From CAYRVX01 sp964427875 (GTDB lineage Bacteria > Planctomycetota > Phycisphaerae > SM23-33): a stretch of DNA of 64,000 nucleotides. The notes below the pieces were generated by a model that did no database searches, had not been told where the DNA came from, and saw only the letters and a list, made by a program, of their open reading frames with translations. Positions 26,643 through 36,010 of this stretch are shown here, one piece after another (positions within the stretch are counted from its first letter, which is position 1; every line of letters begins with the position of its first letter). Both the position numbers and the translations under genes were made by a program. Location of the stretch: contig CAYRVX010000001.1 of assembly GCA_964427875.1 (NCBI GenBank), positions 1 to 64,000 of the forward strand. The letters are read 5' to 3'.

Positions 26643-27644
26643 ATGCGAGCCATAGTGACTTATCTCCTGGCGGCGGTCATTGTGACGGGGGCCGCGTCGG
26701 CTGCGGGCCCGGGCCACGAGGCCGCGGGCGTAAAGGTCCGCAAGATCTGGGACCGGGCCCCCCACAACGCCTTCACCGATCTGATCCGGTTCAAGGGCCG
26801 ATGGCTTTGCGTGTTCCGAGAGGGCGCGGGCCATGTGTCACACGACGGCAGGATTCGCGTCATCGCGTCGACCGACGGGGGCGAGTGGTCGTCGTCGGCG
26901 CTCCTGGCGGCGCCTTCGTCGCTGCCCGACCTGCGCGATCCGAAGATCGCGGCGACTCCTGACGGCCGGCTGATGCTCACCGCCGTGGCCGCATCCCGGA
27001 AGACCAGACCGAGCTCCCACCAGACGTACGCGTGGTTCTCCCGCGACGCAGCGACGTGGGGCCGCGCCGTGCGGATCGGCCAGCCGAACGTCTGGCTGTG
27101 GCGCGTGACGTGGCATCGCGGCAAGGCGTACGGGGTCGGCTACCACACCGGCGGCGGCCGATTTGTCCGGCTCTACAGGAGCCGGGACGGGCGGACGTTC
27201 GAGACGGTCGTTGAGCGGCTCTTTGAGAAGGGCTACCCCAACGAGGCCTCGCTCGTGTTCCTCGAGGACGGCAGTTGCCGTTGCCTGCTTCGGCGCGACG
27301 GCAAACCCAACACGGCCCAGCTTGGCCTCGCCGCACCGCCGTACACGAAGTGGACGTGGAAGGACCTGGGTAAACGGATCGGCGGTCCAAACATGATCCG
27401 CTTGCCCGACGGCCGGCTCCTGGCAGCCGGGCGACGCTATGACGGCGGCACTCGCACCAGCCTGATGTGGCTGGACCCCACAAAACCCTCCCTTCGCGAG
27501 TTTCTGAAGCTGCCTTCAGGCGGCGACACGAGCTATCCGGGCCTGGTGATGCACGACGGGGTGCTTTGGGTCAGCTACTACGCCTCGCACGAGGGCAAGA
27601 CGAGCATCTATCTGGCGAAGGTGAAGCTGCCGCCCAGGTCGTGA
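26643..27644 (+). CDS. Secreted sialidase-superfamily (BNR propeller) protein
   Basis: A 333-aa protein with a signal peptide (about 1-21) and a six-bladed-propeller-like pattern. Asp-box-like repeats are VIASTDGGEWSS, FSRDAATWG and YRSRDGRTFE; FREGAGHVSHDGRIRV and DLRDPKIAATPDGRL match the first blades of bacterial sialidase-like proteins. The classical YRIP motif of GH33 is not evident, so catalytic sialidase activity is uncertain. It is convergent with a Spy-like gene. Confidence 0.72.
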   Translation: MRAIVTYLLAAVIVTGAASAAGPGHEAAGVKVRKIWDRAPHNAFTDLIRFKGRWLCVFREGAGHVSHDGRIRVIASTDGGEWSSSALLAAPSSLPDLRDPKIAATPDGRLMLTAVAASRKTRPSSHQTYAWFSRDAATWGRAVRIGQPNVWLWRVTWHRGKAYGVGYHTGGGRFVRLYRSRDGRTFETVVERLFEKGYPNEASLVFLEDGSCRCLLRRDGKPNTAQLGLAAPPYTKWTWKDLGKRIGGPNMIRLPDGRLLAAGRRYDGGTRTSLMWLDPTKPSLREFLKLPSGGDTSYPGLVMHDGVLWVSYYASHEGKTSIYLAKVKLPPRS

Positions 27645-27665
27645 CGAGGCGGCGGTTGGACGTCG

Positions 27666-28412
27666 TCAGCCTTTGTGCCGCCGTTTGCCCTCGCCGCCCT
27701 TGCTTGCGGGCGCCTTGAGCTTGACGTACTCGGCCTGCTGCTTCTTGGTGAGGACGCTCCGGAACACCAGGCGCTTGATCGGGAGGAGGGCCTCGGCGTG
27801 CTTCTCGGGGTCCAGCGGGATGCTCAGCCGCTTGGCCTGGGCCTTGCAGAGGGCCTGGAGCCTCTCTTCCTGCCTGCCTTCGAGGAACAGCAGCGAGAAC
27901 TCGTTCGTCATCTCCCCGGTCAGGATCGGCGTGTTCCACTTGGCGCGCTGCTCCGGGGTCAGGACGGCGAACATCTTCTTCTCATACCCTGTGGCGAGCC
28001 TGGCGCGGCCGGCCCGCACGCTCTTCAGGAAGCCCTCGGCCTGTTTGCGCAGGTTGTTCGCCTCCCGGTCTTTCCTGCCTCGCAGCTTCCCGAGGGCCTG
28101 TTCGGCCCTGCCGATCCTCTTCTCGCTGACCTGATCAAACTTCTCCATCGCCTTGTCGCGCTTCTCCTTGACCTCCTGGAGCTTCTTCTTCTGCTCCTCC
28201 GTGAGAGTGACCAGCGAGTCCAACTGCGACAGATCGTCGCCGAAGGCCGCGCTCTTGCCGAAGGGGCTCTCCTCCTTCCCCGGGCGCCTTTTCCTCGGTC
28301 CCTTCTCCCCTCCCGCTGGCCGGACTTTCACCTCTTCGGCCCCGAGGCAGGGCGGCAATGTCACTGCGATCAGAACGGCCAAGGCCGCCAGGACAGACAA
28401 ACCCTTTTTCAT
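27666..28412 (-). CDS. Spy/CpxP-like periplasmic protein
   Basis: A 248-aa secreted, charged, mostly helical protein. A signal peptide (about 1-24) is followed by a basic low-complexity stretch. Two LTxxQ-type motifs are visible: LTEEQKKKLQEVKEKRD and LTPEQRAKW, as in the Spy/CpxP (LTXXQ) family of periplasmic chaperones and stress sensors; LTKKQQAEYVKL is a third variant. The protein is longer than enterobacterial Spy, as usual in planctomycetes. AAGGTGG precedes the ATG. A chaperone role is inferred from the family only. Confidence 0.7.
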   Translation of the reverse strand: MKKGLSVLAALAVLIAVTLPPCLGAEEVKVRPAGGEKGPRKRRPGKEESPFGKSAAFGDDLSQLDSLVTLTEEQKKKLQEVKEKRDKAMEKFDQVSEKRIGRAEQALGKLRGRKDREANNLRKQAEGFLKSVRAGRARLATGYEKKMFAVLTPEQRAKWNTPILTGEMTNEFSLLFLEGRQEERLQALCKAQAKRLSIPLDPEKHAEALLPIKRLVFRSVLTKKQQAEYVKLKAPASKGGEGKRRHKG

Positions 28413-28731
28413 GGTGTGCCCACCTTACTTCAGGGGCGATAGTGCTCGGCTGGGTCCCCGCCCCTGGGGGGGACGAAACCGACCGGCACGCCGGCGTCGG
28501 AGGAACAGAGGTCAAACAGATACCGACCGCAGAAGCTATTCGAATACAACTCCGTCAATATGGTACCACCAACACCCGGCCGGCACAAGAGGCAATCGGC
28601 CGACCGGAGAGGATTTGTGGGGACCGCACCATCTACTTCGCAAAACGAGGTTAAATGGTATAGACTACCTCCGATTCGGAGCATCCGAACGGGAGGGCAG
28701 GCCGGGACCCGCCAACCCAAGGAGAAGCTGC
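28413..28731. other. Intergenic region with probable promoter
   Basis: Divergent spacer between the Spy-like gene and the 445-aa gene. A possible plus-strand promoter is TTCGCA (28637-28642) with a 16-bp spacer and TATAGA (28659-28664), leaving a leader of about 65 nt with SD AAGGAG before ATG 28732. Small hairpins such as GACCGGCACGCCGGCGTC (28491 onward) are present. No RNA gene was recognised. Confidence 0.4.
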
Positions 28732-30069
28732 ATGGCTGCCTGTAAGTTGATCATCGCGGCTGTCTGTCTGGCCGCTGGCGCATTCGCGAACGGCGGCGAA
28801 GCGGTCGAATCGGTCGGCCAGTACGGGATCGTGTGGAAGTTCGGCGCCCCGGCCGGGGCCGGCAGGTACGTCAACGGCGACTGGTGGGTCGTCGGGCCCG
28901 TGACCGTCGAGAGTGTTCACCCCGCGCCGGCGCCCGGGCGGAACGGCTCGGTGGTGAATCCGCCGGCCGGCAGGAAACAGCCCTACGACGACCGCATCAA
29001 CGGCTACGACGCCTCCCTCGTTGCGAAGTTCCCTCTGAAGCTCCAGCCGGGGGAGTCACTGGTCTCCACGCACAGCGTCGAGAAGATCGGCGACCGCACA
29101 GCGGAGACGGTGAAGGGCCAGTACGCCCGCGGGCCTCTGAGAACCGCAGCCGTCCTGACGTGCGTCGCAAAGCCCCCTGCCGGAGATGCCTTTCGTCCGC
29201 CGTACTGCGGCAAGGGCAAGGTGAGCTTCCGGGCGGGCCGACTGCGGCGCGAGCTCCTGCCGAAACTCAAGCCGCCGGGTGCGCTGCCCGACCGCAAGCT
29301 CCACGAACGCTACCTGCAACGAATCTGGCTGGACCACCTCTACGAATGGCCCGGGCGAATGATGCACCCGCTGGAGAACATGCCCGACTACGGCCGGGAG
29401 ATCACCCACATCGTCTCGCGGGTCGGGCTGATGCTGCTTCTCGACGACCCGAGGAAGGAGCACGAGACGCTGCTGATTAGCTTCGTTCAACTGGGGATCG
29501 ACCTGTACGGCATCACGCAGTCGGACAACGACCTCTGGCGGGCCAACGGCGGCCACCATTCCGGCCGCAAGTGGCCGATCGTCTTCGCCGGGATCCTGCT
29601 CGACTGTGACGGCATGAAGCGCGTCAGGGCCTCGTTCGCCGAGGACCAGCAGACCTACTACGGCAAGGGCTGGCGCGGCCGGAAGGTGCTTTGGCAGATC
29701 AACCTCAACAAGCTCCGGCGCCACGAGCATCTTCCACCGGAGAAGTGGTCCGGCCCGCCGTTTAAGGGCGCCAACAACGGCCACAAGTCAGAGGGATACC
29801 GCAAGCTGAACGGCCCGACGTGGGTGGGCCAGGCCCTCGCCGCCCGGCTCATGGGCGCCAGGAAGCCCTGGGGCCACGATGCGTTCTTCGATTACGTCGA
29901 CCGGTGGGTGAAGGAAGAGGTCACCGCCCGGGACGCGAAGGCCGCCGCCGGCGCCGCCGGCGGGCCGTTCGTCCACGCGATGTGGCGGGAGTATCGCGGC
30001 AAGGCCGACAAGATCGCCGCGCGGGTCCGAGGCCGCCAGGCCCGCCGGGCCGCCGGCTCGACCGATTGA
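28732..30069 (+). CDS. Secreted protein of unknown function
   Basis: A 445-aa protein with a signal peptide (about 1-20). The N-terminal half is beta-rich (YVNGDWWVVGPVTVESVHPA). The C-terminal half, from about residue 175, is helical with SDNDLWRANGGHHSGRKWPI and LWQINLNKLRRHEHL, a pattern I recall from planctomycete secreted proteins with an alpha-toroid look. That resemblance would allow a lyase or glycosidase role but does not show it. SD AAGGAG. The next gene starts 48 bp later on the same strand and is probably cotranscribed. Confidence 0.7.
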   Translation: MAACKLIIAAVCLAAGAFANGGEAVESVGQYGIVWKFGAPAGAGRYVNGDWWVVGPVTVESVHPAPAPGRNGSVVNPPAGRKQPYDDRINGYDASLVAKFPLKLQPGESLVSTHSVEKIGDRTAETVKGQYARGPLRTAAVLTCVAKPPAGDAFRPPYCGKGKVSFRAGRLRRELLPKLKPPGALPDRKLHERYLQRIWLDHLYEWPGRMMHPLENMPDYGREITHIVSRVGLMLLLDDPRKEHETLLISFVQLGIDLYGITQSDNDLWRANGGHHSGRKWPIVFAGILLDCDGMKRVRASFAEDQQTYYGKGWRGRKVLWQINLNKLRRHEHLPPEKWSGPPFKGANNGHKSEGYRKLNGPTWVGQALAARLMGARKPWGHDAFFDYVDRWVKEEVTARDAKAAAGAAGGPFVHAMWREYRGKADKIAARVRGRQARRAAGSTD

Positions 30070-30116
30070 GATTCGTCCGGGCCTTTGGACGCCTTCGGGC
30101 GGAAAGGAAGTGTGCG

Positions 30117-32507
30117 ATGAAGAGACAACGACCTCTCTGTCTCGCGCTAGTGCTCACATGGCTGGCCGTGACCGGGCCGCTCCGTCCGGGCGGGCTGGCT
30201 CCCCCGTCCGCACGCGCCGCCGAGCCCACCACGATCGAGCTGACGAGCAACGTGCTGGTGAAGGACACGATCCGGTTCGGCATCAACCTCGGCGGGGATG
30301 CGTACTACTCCGGTGCGGCCCTGGTGAAGGACCGGGCGCGGGAGAACTTCGAGGGCACGAGCTACCGGCGGTGTCACTTCGGGCCCGGCAGCGGCGCCGA
30401 CGGGGCGGCCACGTGGTTCGGCGGCGGGTCGGACTGGGACAGGATCCTCGCCGGCGGCAGGTACACGGTCCTCTCGGGACCGTCCAAGTGGACCTCGGGG
30501 GCGATCAAGGAGATCACCACCCGCCAGTACAAGCACGAGGGCAGGATGAAGCCGTTTCGCTTCTTCGTCTGGGGCAGGGAGCTCGCGCCCCTGCCGCGGG
30601 GCGGCGGATTCATGGTCGAGAGCTTCCGCCTGAAGGACGGCTGCCTCCGCCGGCTCGACGGGTACTGGACGGCCAAGCACAACGAGGTCTCCATCGGCGA
30701 CGTGCCGCCGGGGTCGTTCGGCTCCGCGGCCCTGAGGCTGAAGGGCTCGCAGACGAAGGCCCACTACCGGTTCGCCACGCACTACCAGCGCTACGGCGAA
30801 ACGAACGGCAGGTGGCACGTGCGCTTCCGGGCGAAGGCCGCCAAGGGCCAGCCGACATTGAAGATACTCGCCGGGCGGAACTGGGGCGAGACGGCCACGC
30901 TCAAGCCGACCGGCGACTGGAAGGAGCATGAGGAGGTCCTCCTCGTGGACAAGGTGCCGGAGCCGAAGGGCCCGAAGGACAACCCGCACCTGCTCTTCAC
31001 GTTCGAGGCGACCGCCGGCGACGTGCTGATCGACGACGTCTCGATCTGGATGGAGGGCGATGCGAACCCGACCGCCTTCCGGGACGACTGCGTGGCGATG
31101 CTGCGCCGCTTCAAGCCCGGCCCCGTCCGCAAGCTCCAGATGGGCGGCAGCACGGTGGACAACACGCTCGCGGCGCCGCTGCGGTCGCACCGCTACAACA
31201 GTCGGCCGGGCGCCAAGCTCGGGCCGTATGAGTCCCAATGCCGCGACCCCTACAGCCTCCACCAGATGTATGAGCTGTGCGAGCACATCGGCGCCGAGCC
31301 GTGGTACTGCCTGCCCGGAACGCTCACCCGAGAAGAGATGAAGCACTTCCTGGAGTATCTCGGCGCGGCGGCGAACGTCGGCTACGGGAAGAAGCGGGCC
31401 GAGATGGGCCACCCCAAACCGTGGACCGACGTCTTCCGGCGCATCCACGTCGAGTTCGGCAACGAGGCGTGGAACAACGCCGCGGCCTACCAGTGCGGCG
31501 GATTCAACGGGCCGGACTACTGGCACGATCTCATCGAGACGGGCAAGAAGTCGCCGCACTACAAACCGAATGTGCTCTTTCACACGGCCGGTCAGGCGGC
31601 GTACGTCGGCCGAAACGACGGCATCATGAAGAACTCCCCCAACGCCGACGGATTCTCCGTCGCTCCGTACATCATCCAGCAGCTCTCGAAGGCCGACGCG
31701 AAGCTCCTGGACACGGACGAGAAGTTCTTCCGCTGGGCCTTCGCCTGGCCGATCCTGCGGTCGCGGGATCAGGAAGGGGCGATGTTCCAGAACTACGGGC
31801 TGTCGAAGAAGCACGGCATCGAGCTGAGCATCTACGAGGTCAACCACCACATCACGCACGGCGACGGCCCATTGGAGCCGCGAAACCGGCTGGTCACGTC
31901 CATCGGCGGCGGCATCAACGTGTGCAACAACATGCTGCTGATGATGAAGGAGCACCATCTGCGGACCCAGTGCCTCTTCTCCCTGGCCCAGCATTCCTAC
32001 AACGCAAGGGGCATCGGTCCGGTGCGGCTTTGGGGCACGGCCCTGTGCATGCGGAAGGGCCGCGAGCGGTACCGCCCGACGTTCCTGGCGTGCGCGACGG
32101 CCAACGAGGTCATCGGCGGTGACCTCGTGGAGACCCGGCACAGCGGCGCCGACCCGAAGTTCCAGGCCACTGGAACGTTCCGCCGGCGCAAGGGCGTCGA
32201 GACCGTCAAGGACCTGCCGGTCATCTGGAGCTACGGCTTCGCCGAAGGCAGGCGCCGCGGCCTGATCCTCGTCAGCCTCGATACGCGTGAGACGCACCAA
32301 GTGGCCATCGAGTTCGCGGGCAAGGTCACCGGCGGCTCGGTGCGATCCTGGCTGCTGACGGCCGAGAAGATCTCCGCCAACAACGAGTACGAGTCCGGCT
32401 GGCCGCAGGTGACCGTCACGGAGCAGAAGCTCGCCGGTTTCACCAGCGGCAGACAGTTCGACCTCCCGCCGTTTTCGATGGTGGCCCTGACGTGGAATGT
32501 GGAGTAG
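30117..32507 (+). CDS. Secreted clan GH-A-like glycosidase
   Basis: A 796-aa protein. A signal peptide (about 1-35) precedes a start resembling arabinofuranosidase-type enzymes (IRFGINLGGDAYYSG). A CBM-like beta-sandwich at about 190-320 includes WHVRFRAKAAKGQPTLKI and ends VLIDDVSIWMEG. The catalytic-like barrel holds HVEFGNEAWNNAA, whose Asn-Glu pair is the acid/base signature of clan GH-A, and SIYEVNHHITHG with a candidate nucleophile Glu. A C-terminal beta domain follows. The closest analogues are GH39/51/79-like enzymes, but the family cannot be fixed by eye. SD GGAAAGGAAG. Confidence 0.68.
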   Translation: MKRQRPLCLALVLTWLAVTGPLRPGGLAPPSARAAEPTTIELTSNVLVKDTIRFGINLGGDAYYSGAALVKDRARENFEGTSYRRCHFGPGSGADGAATWFGGGSDWDRILAGGRYTVLSGPSKWTSGAIKEITTRQYKHEGRMKPFRFFVWGRELAPLPRGGGFMVESFRLKDGCLRRLDGYWTAKHNEVSIGDVPPGSFGSAALRLKGSQTKAHYRFATHYQRYGETNGRWHVRFRAKAAKGQPTLKILAGRNWGETATLKPTGDWKEHEEVLLVDKVPEPKGPKDNPHLLFTFEATAGDVLIDDVSIWMEGDANPTAFRDDCVAMLRRFKPGPVRKLQMGGSTVDNTLAAPLRSHRYNSRPGAKLGPYESQCRDPYSLHQMYELCEHIGAEPWYCLPGTLTREEMKHFLEYLGAAANVGYGKKRAEMGHPKPWTDVFRRIHVEFGNEAWNNAAAYQCGGFNGPDYWHDLIETGKKSPHYKPNVLFHTAGQAAYVGRNDGIMKNSPNADGFSVAPYIIQQLSKADAKLLDTDEKFFRWAFAWPILRSRDQEGAMFQNYGLSKKHGIELSIYEVNHHITHGDGPLEPRNRLVTSIGGGINVCNNMLLMMKEHHLRTQCLFSLAQHSYNARGIGPVRLWGTALCMRKGRERYRPTFLACATANEVIGGDLVETRHSGADPKFQATGTFRRRKGVETVKDLPVIWSYGFAEGRRRGLILVSLDTRETHQVAIEFAGKVTGGSVRSWLLTAEKISANNEYESGWPQVTVTEQKLAGFTSGRQFDLPPFSMVALTWNVE

Positions 32508-32543
32508 AGGCGCGATCGAGGGCGTCCGCTGGCGGCTTCGCGC

Positions 32544-34229
32544 TCACCTGCGCGGCGGCCGGTCCTCGCGGCGCGGGCCGTAGTGGGGCAGGTCCCGGCC
32601 CAGCTCGTAGGCGCCGAGGTCGGGGGCCTTGCCTTTGTAGTTGTCGTTGATGTTGTGCAGCACAGCGCCGGCGTCGATGGCCTTGCTGCCGGGCTTGAGG
32701 CTAAGGTCGTTCGTCCGGGCGTCGAACTGCTGCTTCGGGTCGGTCGGGGGCTTGAGGCCCGTTGCGAACAGCGCGGCTGTCTCCACGCGGACGGCGTGGC
32801 GGTAGACGCCGGCCGATTCCCTCGCGGCCGCCATCGTGGCGTACCGCGCGCGGTTCCACTTGAGGAACTGCTTCCACTGGCCGCCGAAGCCGTCATAGTC
32901 GAAGTCGCAGTTCCGCATGGGAGCCGTGCACTCGTAAGCGTAGTTGCCCGTCGTGCCGACGAAGAGGTTGTTCCGCATGATGAAGTTGCTCACGCGCTCG
33001 CCCGTGTACAGCACCAGGGGCATGCCGGCCTTGACGGACGTGTTGTGGAAGAACAGCCCGCCGGACGGGGCGTTGTGCATCTTGAACGTCTCCTGCACCA
33101 CGTTGTAGAGGGCGTTCCGGAAGACGTACACCGGCCCGCCGTGGATCGGCTGAACGCTGATGCCCTGGAAGACGTTGGTCAGCCGGTTGTCGAAGCACCG
33201 CGTGTTGTGCTCGGAGTAGTCCATCTCGATGCCGTCGTCGGTGCACTCGGAGATCTCGTTGGCGTAGAAGTCGATGGCCGAGCACGGGTAGTTGGAGAAG
33301 GTGTCGATCGCGTCGGCGAAGTGGCTGATGCGGTTGTGGCAGACGACGTGGCCGGTGCCCGAGACCTGGATGGCCCTGCGGCCCTCGATGCCCTTGGTTC
33401 GCGGCCAGGCGCTCCGCCCGCGAAAGACGTTGTCGGCGATGAAGATCCGCCGCTGCCTGTGGGAATCCCTCTGGGCGACGAAGCCGTAGTCCACGTCGCG
33501 GATGACGCAGCGGCGCAGCGTGATGTGCGCGGCGCCGTTGCAGGCGACGGCCCATTTGGCGTTCTGGAACGTCAGGCGCTGGAGAATCAGGTCGTGCAGG
33601 CCGCCGGCGTTAATCACGTTGTTCGCCCCCTGACCGTCGAGCACCGCCTCGCCGTCGCCGGCGCCGACGAGCGCGACGGGCTTGCCTCGCTCGCCCGACC
33701 TCGGGCGAAACGTGCCGCGATAGACGCCCTTGTGCAGGACGAGCGTGTCTGCGGGCTTGGCGCCCGCGAGCGCAGCCTTGAGCCCGCCGGGCTGCACGTC
33801 GATCTTCCGCCCACCGGCCGGGAGACGCGGCTCGGACCACGTCCTCATTCGCAGCGCCCGCTCGGCGCCGCCTCCGTCGGGGTCTTTCAGCGAGAGCCTC
33901 AGCTCGTACTCGCTGCCCGGATCCAGGTCAAAGATGGAGCCCGCGTACATCGTCTGCCCGGCCGGGGGACGGTTCGGCTTGCGGACCCCCTCGCCGTGCA
34001 CGCGGAACAGGTCCAGGCACCGTCGCCACTGGCTCGTCCCGGCCTTTCGATACTCGACCTGCACGCGGGCGTTGCGGTTGTCGTCGCCGCCGATGAGCCA
34101 GCGAACGCCGAGGCACTTGAGCGTGGGCGGTTCCTCGACGAGCTTTCCGGCCACCGCGGCGTCGCCTGCCCGAGCGACCTGGCCTGCGGCCAGCAGCATG
34201 CAGACCGTCACGAATCGCCTTCCTCGCAT
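32544..34229 (-). CDS. Secreted right-handed parallel beta-helix protein
   Basis: A 561-aa protein with a signal peptide (about 1-21) and a fibronectin-III-like domain at about 30-135 (VQVEYRKAGTSQWRRCLDLF...GSEYELRLSL). A parallel beta-helix of about 145-480 has typical short coils such as LILQRLTFQNAKWAVACN, ITLRRCVIRDVDYGF and RIFIADNVFRG. The layout matches NosD/pectate-lyase-like planctomycete proteins. A polysaccharide lyase or binding role is likely, but no catalytic site can be named. SD GGGAGAG. It is convergent with the preceding glycosidase and divergent from a 50-aa lipoprotein. Confidence 0.75.
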   Translation of the reverse strand: MRGRRFVTVCMLLAAGQVARAGDAAVAGKLVEEPPTLKCLGVRWLIGGDDNRNARVQVEYRKAGTSQWRRCLDLFRVHGEGVRKPNRPPAGQTMYAGSIFDLDPGSEYELRLSLKDPDGGGAERALRMRTWSEPRLPAGGRKIDVQPGGLKAALAGAKPADTLVLHKGVYRGTFRPRSGERGKPVALVGAGDGEAVLDGQGANNVINAGGLHDLILQRLTFQNAKWAVACNGAAHITLRRCVIRDVDYGFVAQRDSHRQRRIFIADNVFRGRSAWPRTKGIEGRRAIQVSGTGHVVCHNRISHFADAIDTFSNYPCSAIDFYANEISECTDDGIEMDYSEHNTRCFDNRLTNVFQGISVQPIHGGPVYVFRNALYNVVQETFKMHNAPSGGLFFHNTSVKAGMPLVLYTGERVSNFIMRNNLFVGTTGNYAYECTAPMRNCDFDYDGFGGQWKQFLKWNRARYATMAAARESAGVYRHAVRVETAALFATGLKPPTDPKQQFDARTNDLSLKPGSKAIDAGAVLHNINDNYKGKAPDLGAYELGRDLPHYGPRREDRPPRR

Positions 34230-34320
34230 TGTGCTCTCCCGAATGAAAGCCGGCTCGGCATCTTCGCGATTACATCCCGGCCCCGGCGCCGTGTTATAGT
34301 ACTGCCGAAAGGATCCTGCC

Positions 34321-34473
34321 ATGCAAATCGCCTGCGTCATCGCCTCGGTGGTGATCGTCACATTGTGCCTGGGCTGCGACGCGTCTGGCGAGCGGGACCT
34401 CCGGCTCCCGCACGGACACAAGCTCCTGGCTGACCCCACGCCCGTTCCCCGCTGGTGGATCAGCCGGTTCTGA
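34321..34473 (+). CDS. Small 50-aa lipoprotein
   Basis: ATG 34321 opens a 50-codon frame ending TGA 34473. The N-terminus is hydrophobic (ACVIASVVIVTLCLGC) and ends in lipobox CLGC with Cys19, followed by a short polar tail ending PRWWISRF. AAAGGA lies 7-8 nt upstream, and a -10-like TATAGT (34295-34300) lies 20 nt before the start, behind a weak TTACAT. The combination of signal, lipobox, SD and promoter supports a real gene. Function unknown. Confidence 0.6.
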   Translation: MQIACVIASVVIVTLCLGCDASGERDLRLPHGHKLLADPTPVPRWWISRF

Positions 34474-34594
34474 CGCGGAATGGAATCGAGGCGGCCCGTG
34501 GCCTTCGTCCGGGCTGACCGCCTTGCGGGCCGGCGGACCGGTCCGGTAGGATACGCCCGGCCTTGGTGCGCGTGTTTCGCGCCTGGATGGAAGC

Positions 34595-35901
34595 TTGCGT
34601 TTCTGGTTGGAAGACAAACTGCGCCCGCCGCTGCCGGCAGATCCCTGGTCGAGGGACCTGCTGTCGGTTGCGCTGCTGCTGATCCTGGCATCCGTGCTGA
34701 TCCCGGCGTGGGACATCGCGCGGGTGGATCTCCTTCAGACGGTCATCGGGCACATGGCCTCGTTCCTGCTGCTGCCGGCGCTGGGCTTCCTGCTGGCGCT
34801 GCGGTGCGGGGCGATCGACCTGAGCGTATGGGTCACCTCGGCTGTGGCCGGCGTGGNNNNNNNNNNNNNNNNNNNNNNNNNNNNNNNNNNNNNNNNNNNN
34901 NNNNNNNNNNNNNNNNNNNNNNNNNNNNNNNNNNNNNNNNNNNNNNNNNNNNNNNNCGGTGCGGGGCGATCGACCTGAGCGTATGGGTCACCTCGGCTGT
35001 GGCCGGCGTGGTGGCCGCGGTGCTGATCTCCCGCGGGACGGCGGCGCCGGTGGCCTTCGCCGCCGGCGCCGGCGTGGGGCTGGGCATCGGGCTGGCCAAC
35101 GCAGTGGGCGTCGGTCTGTGCGGCCTGCCTGGCCCCGTCGTCACCTTCGTGGTGGCCGAGGCGGCGATATGGATCGCCGGGTCCGCCGTCGTCGAGCGGT
35201 CGGTGTCGGTGCCCGAGCTGGCGTTCCAGGGCTGGCTTTCGTGGCACAGCTCGCCGATGCTCGCAGTCCGGGTCCTCGTCGTGGCGCTCGTGTACCTCTC
35301 GGCGCTGCTGGGGCTGCTGATGATCGACTACGCCGTCTGGCGCGGGGTGAAGTTCCCGCGGCGCGTCTCTCTGTTCGCCGCGATGGCCGCCTCCGGATTG
35401 CTCTCGGGCGTCGGCGGGGTGCTGTGGCTGCTGGACAACAGCCGGGCGCCCGCGCCCACGCGCCTGATCGACGACCTCCGCATTCCGGCGGCCGCCATCC
35501 TCGCCGGAGGGCTCTTCCTCGGACGAAAGGGACGGGAACTGCTGGCGGGGATGAGCCTGCCGGTGGCGATGCTCATCGTGACGATCTGGCGGCAGAAGAC
35601 GTGGAACCTGCCGGGTCTCGGCCTGGCGCTGCAGATGCTGGTGATGACGGGCATGACGATCGCGGTTCACCTGGCGTTCGGCCAATACGTGGCGGCCCGC
35701 GGCTCCCGCCGGAAGATGCCCACGATCAGTGTCCTGTTGACCGTCAGCGGGATCACGCTCGTCGCCGCCGCGGCGAACTTCGACCATCGCCTTGTGCGCG
35801 AGGTTTTCCACGTCGCCGGGATCGCGGTGTGGCTGTCCGGCATGCCGACGCTGATCCTGGCCATGCGCCAGGAGGCCCGGCTCGGGGCGGGGAGCGAATA
35901 G
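34595..35901 (+). CDS. ABC transporter permease, RbsC-like, broken by assembly gap
   Basis: A BPD_transp_2-type permease with about eight to ten hydrophobic segments. CGAIDLSVWVTSAVAGVVAA matches the GxIDLSVG hallmark of ribose/xylose permeases, and the loop LRIPAAAILAGGLFLGRKGR matches the conserved cytoplasmic region. The frame is interrupted by 100 N. Collapsing the N run and the duplicated 55 nt restores one frame of 383 aa from a TTG start at 34595 (weak SD GGATGGAAG). No ATPase or substrate-binding gene is adjacent, so the transporter is incomplete here. The substrate is unknown. Confidence 0.72.
34857..34956. other. Assembly gap (100 N) with duplicated flanks
   Basis: Exactly 100 N. 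The 55 bases before the gap (34802-34856) are identical to the 55 bases after it (34957-35011). This is expected when two contigs that overlap by a k-mer are scaffolded with a default-size gap; the true distance is therefore probably minus 55 bases and no sequence is missing. Confidence 0.9.
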
Positions 35902-36010
35902 GGCGCTGTTTCGCGGCCGGCCCCCGGCCACTGGGGCCGGGGGGTATATGGGGGGTTCGAGAAGATGCAAATCGGCGGCGCGAGATAAGCGCCGCGCGGA
36001 GGGCGGTTCC

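Noticed and set aside
34802..35011. 55-nt direct repeat as a biological duplication
   Set aside because: Exact identity, adjacency to a 100-N gap and frame restoration on collapse all point to a contig-overlap artefact.
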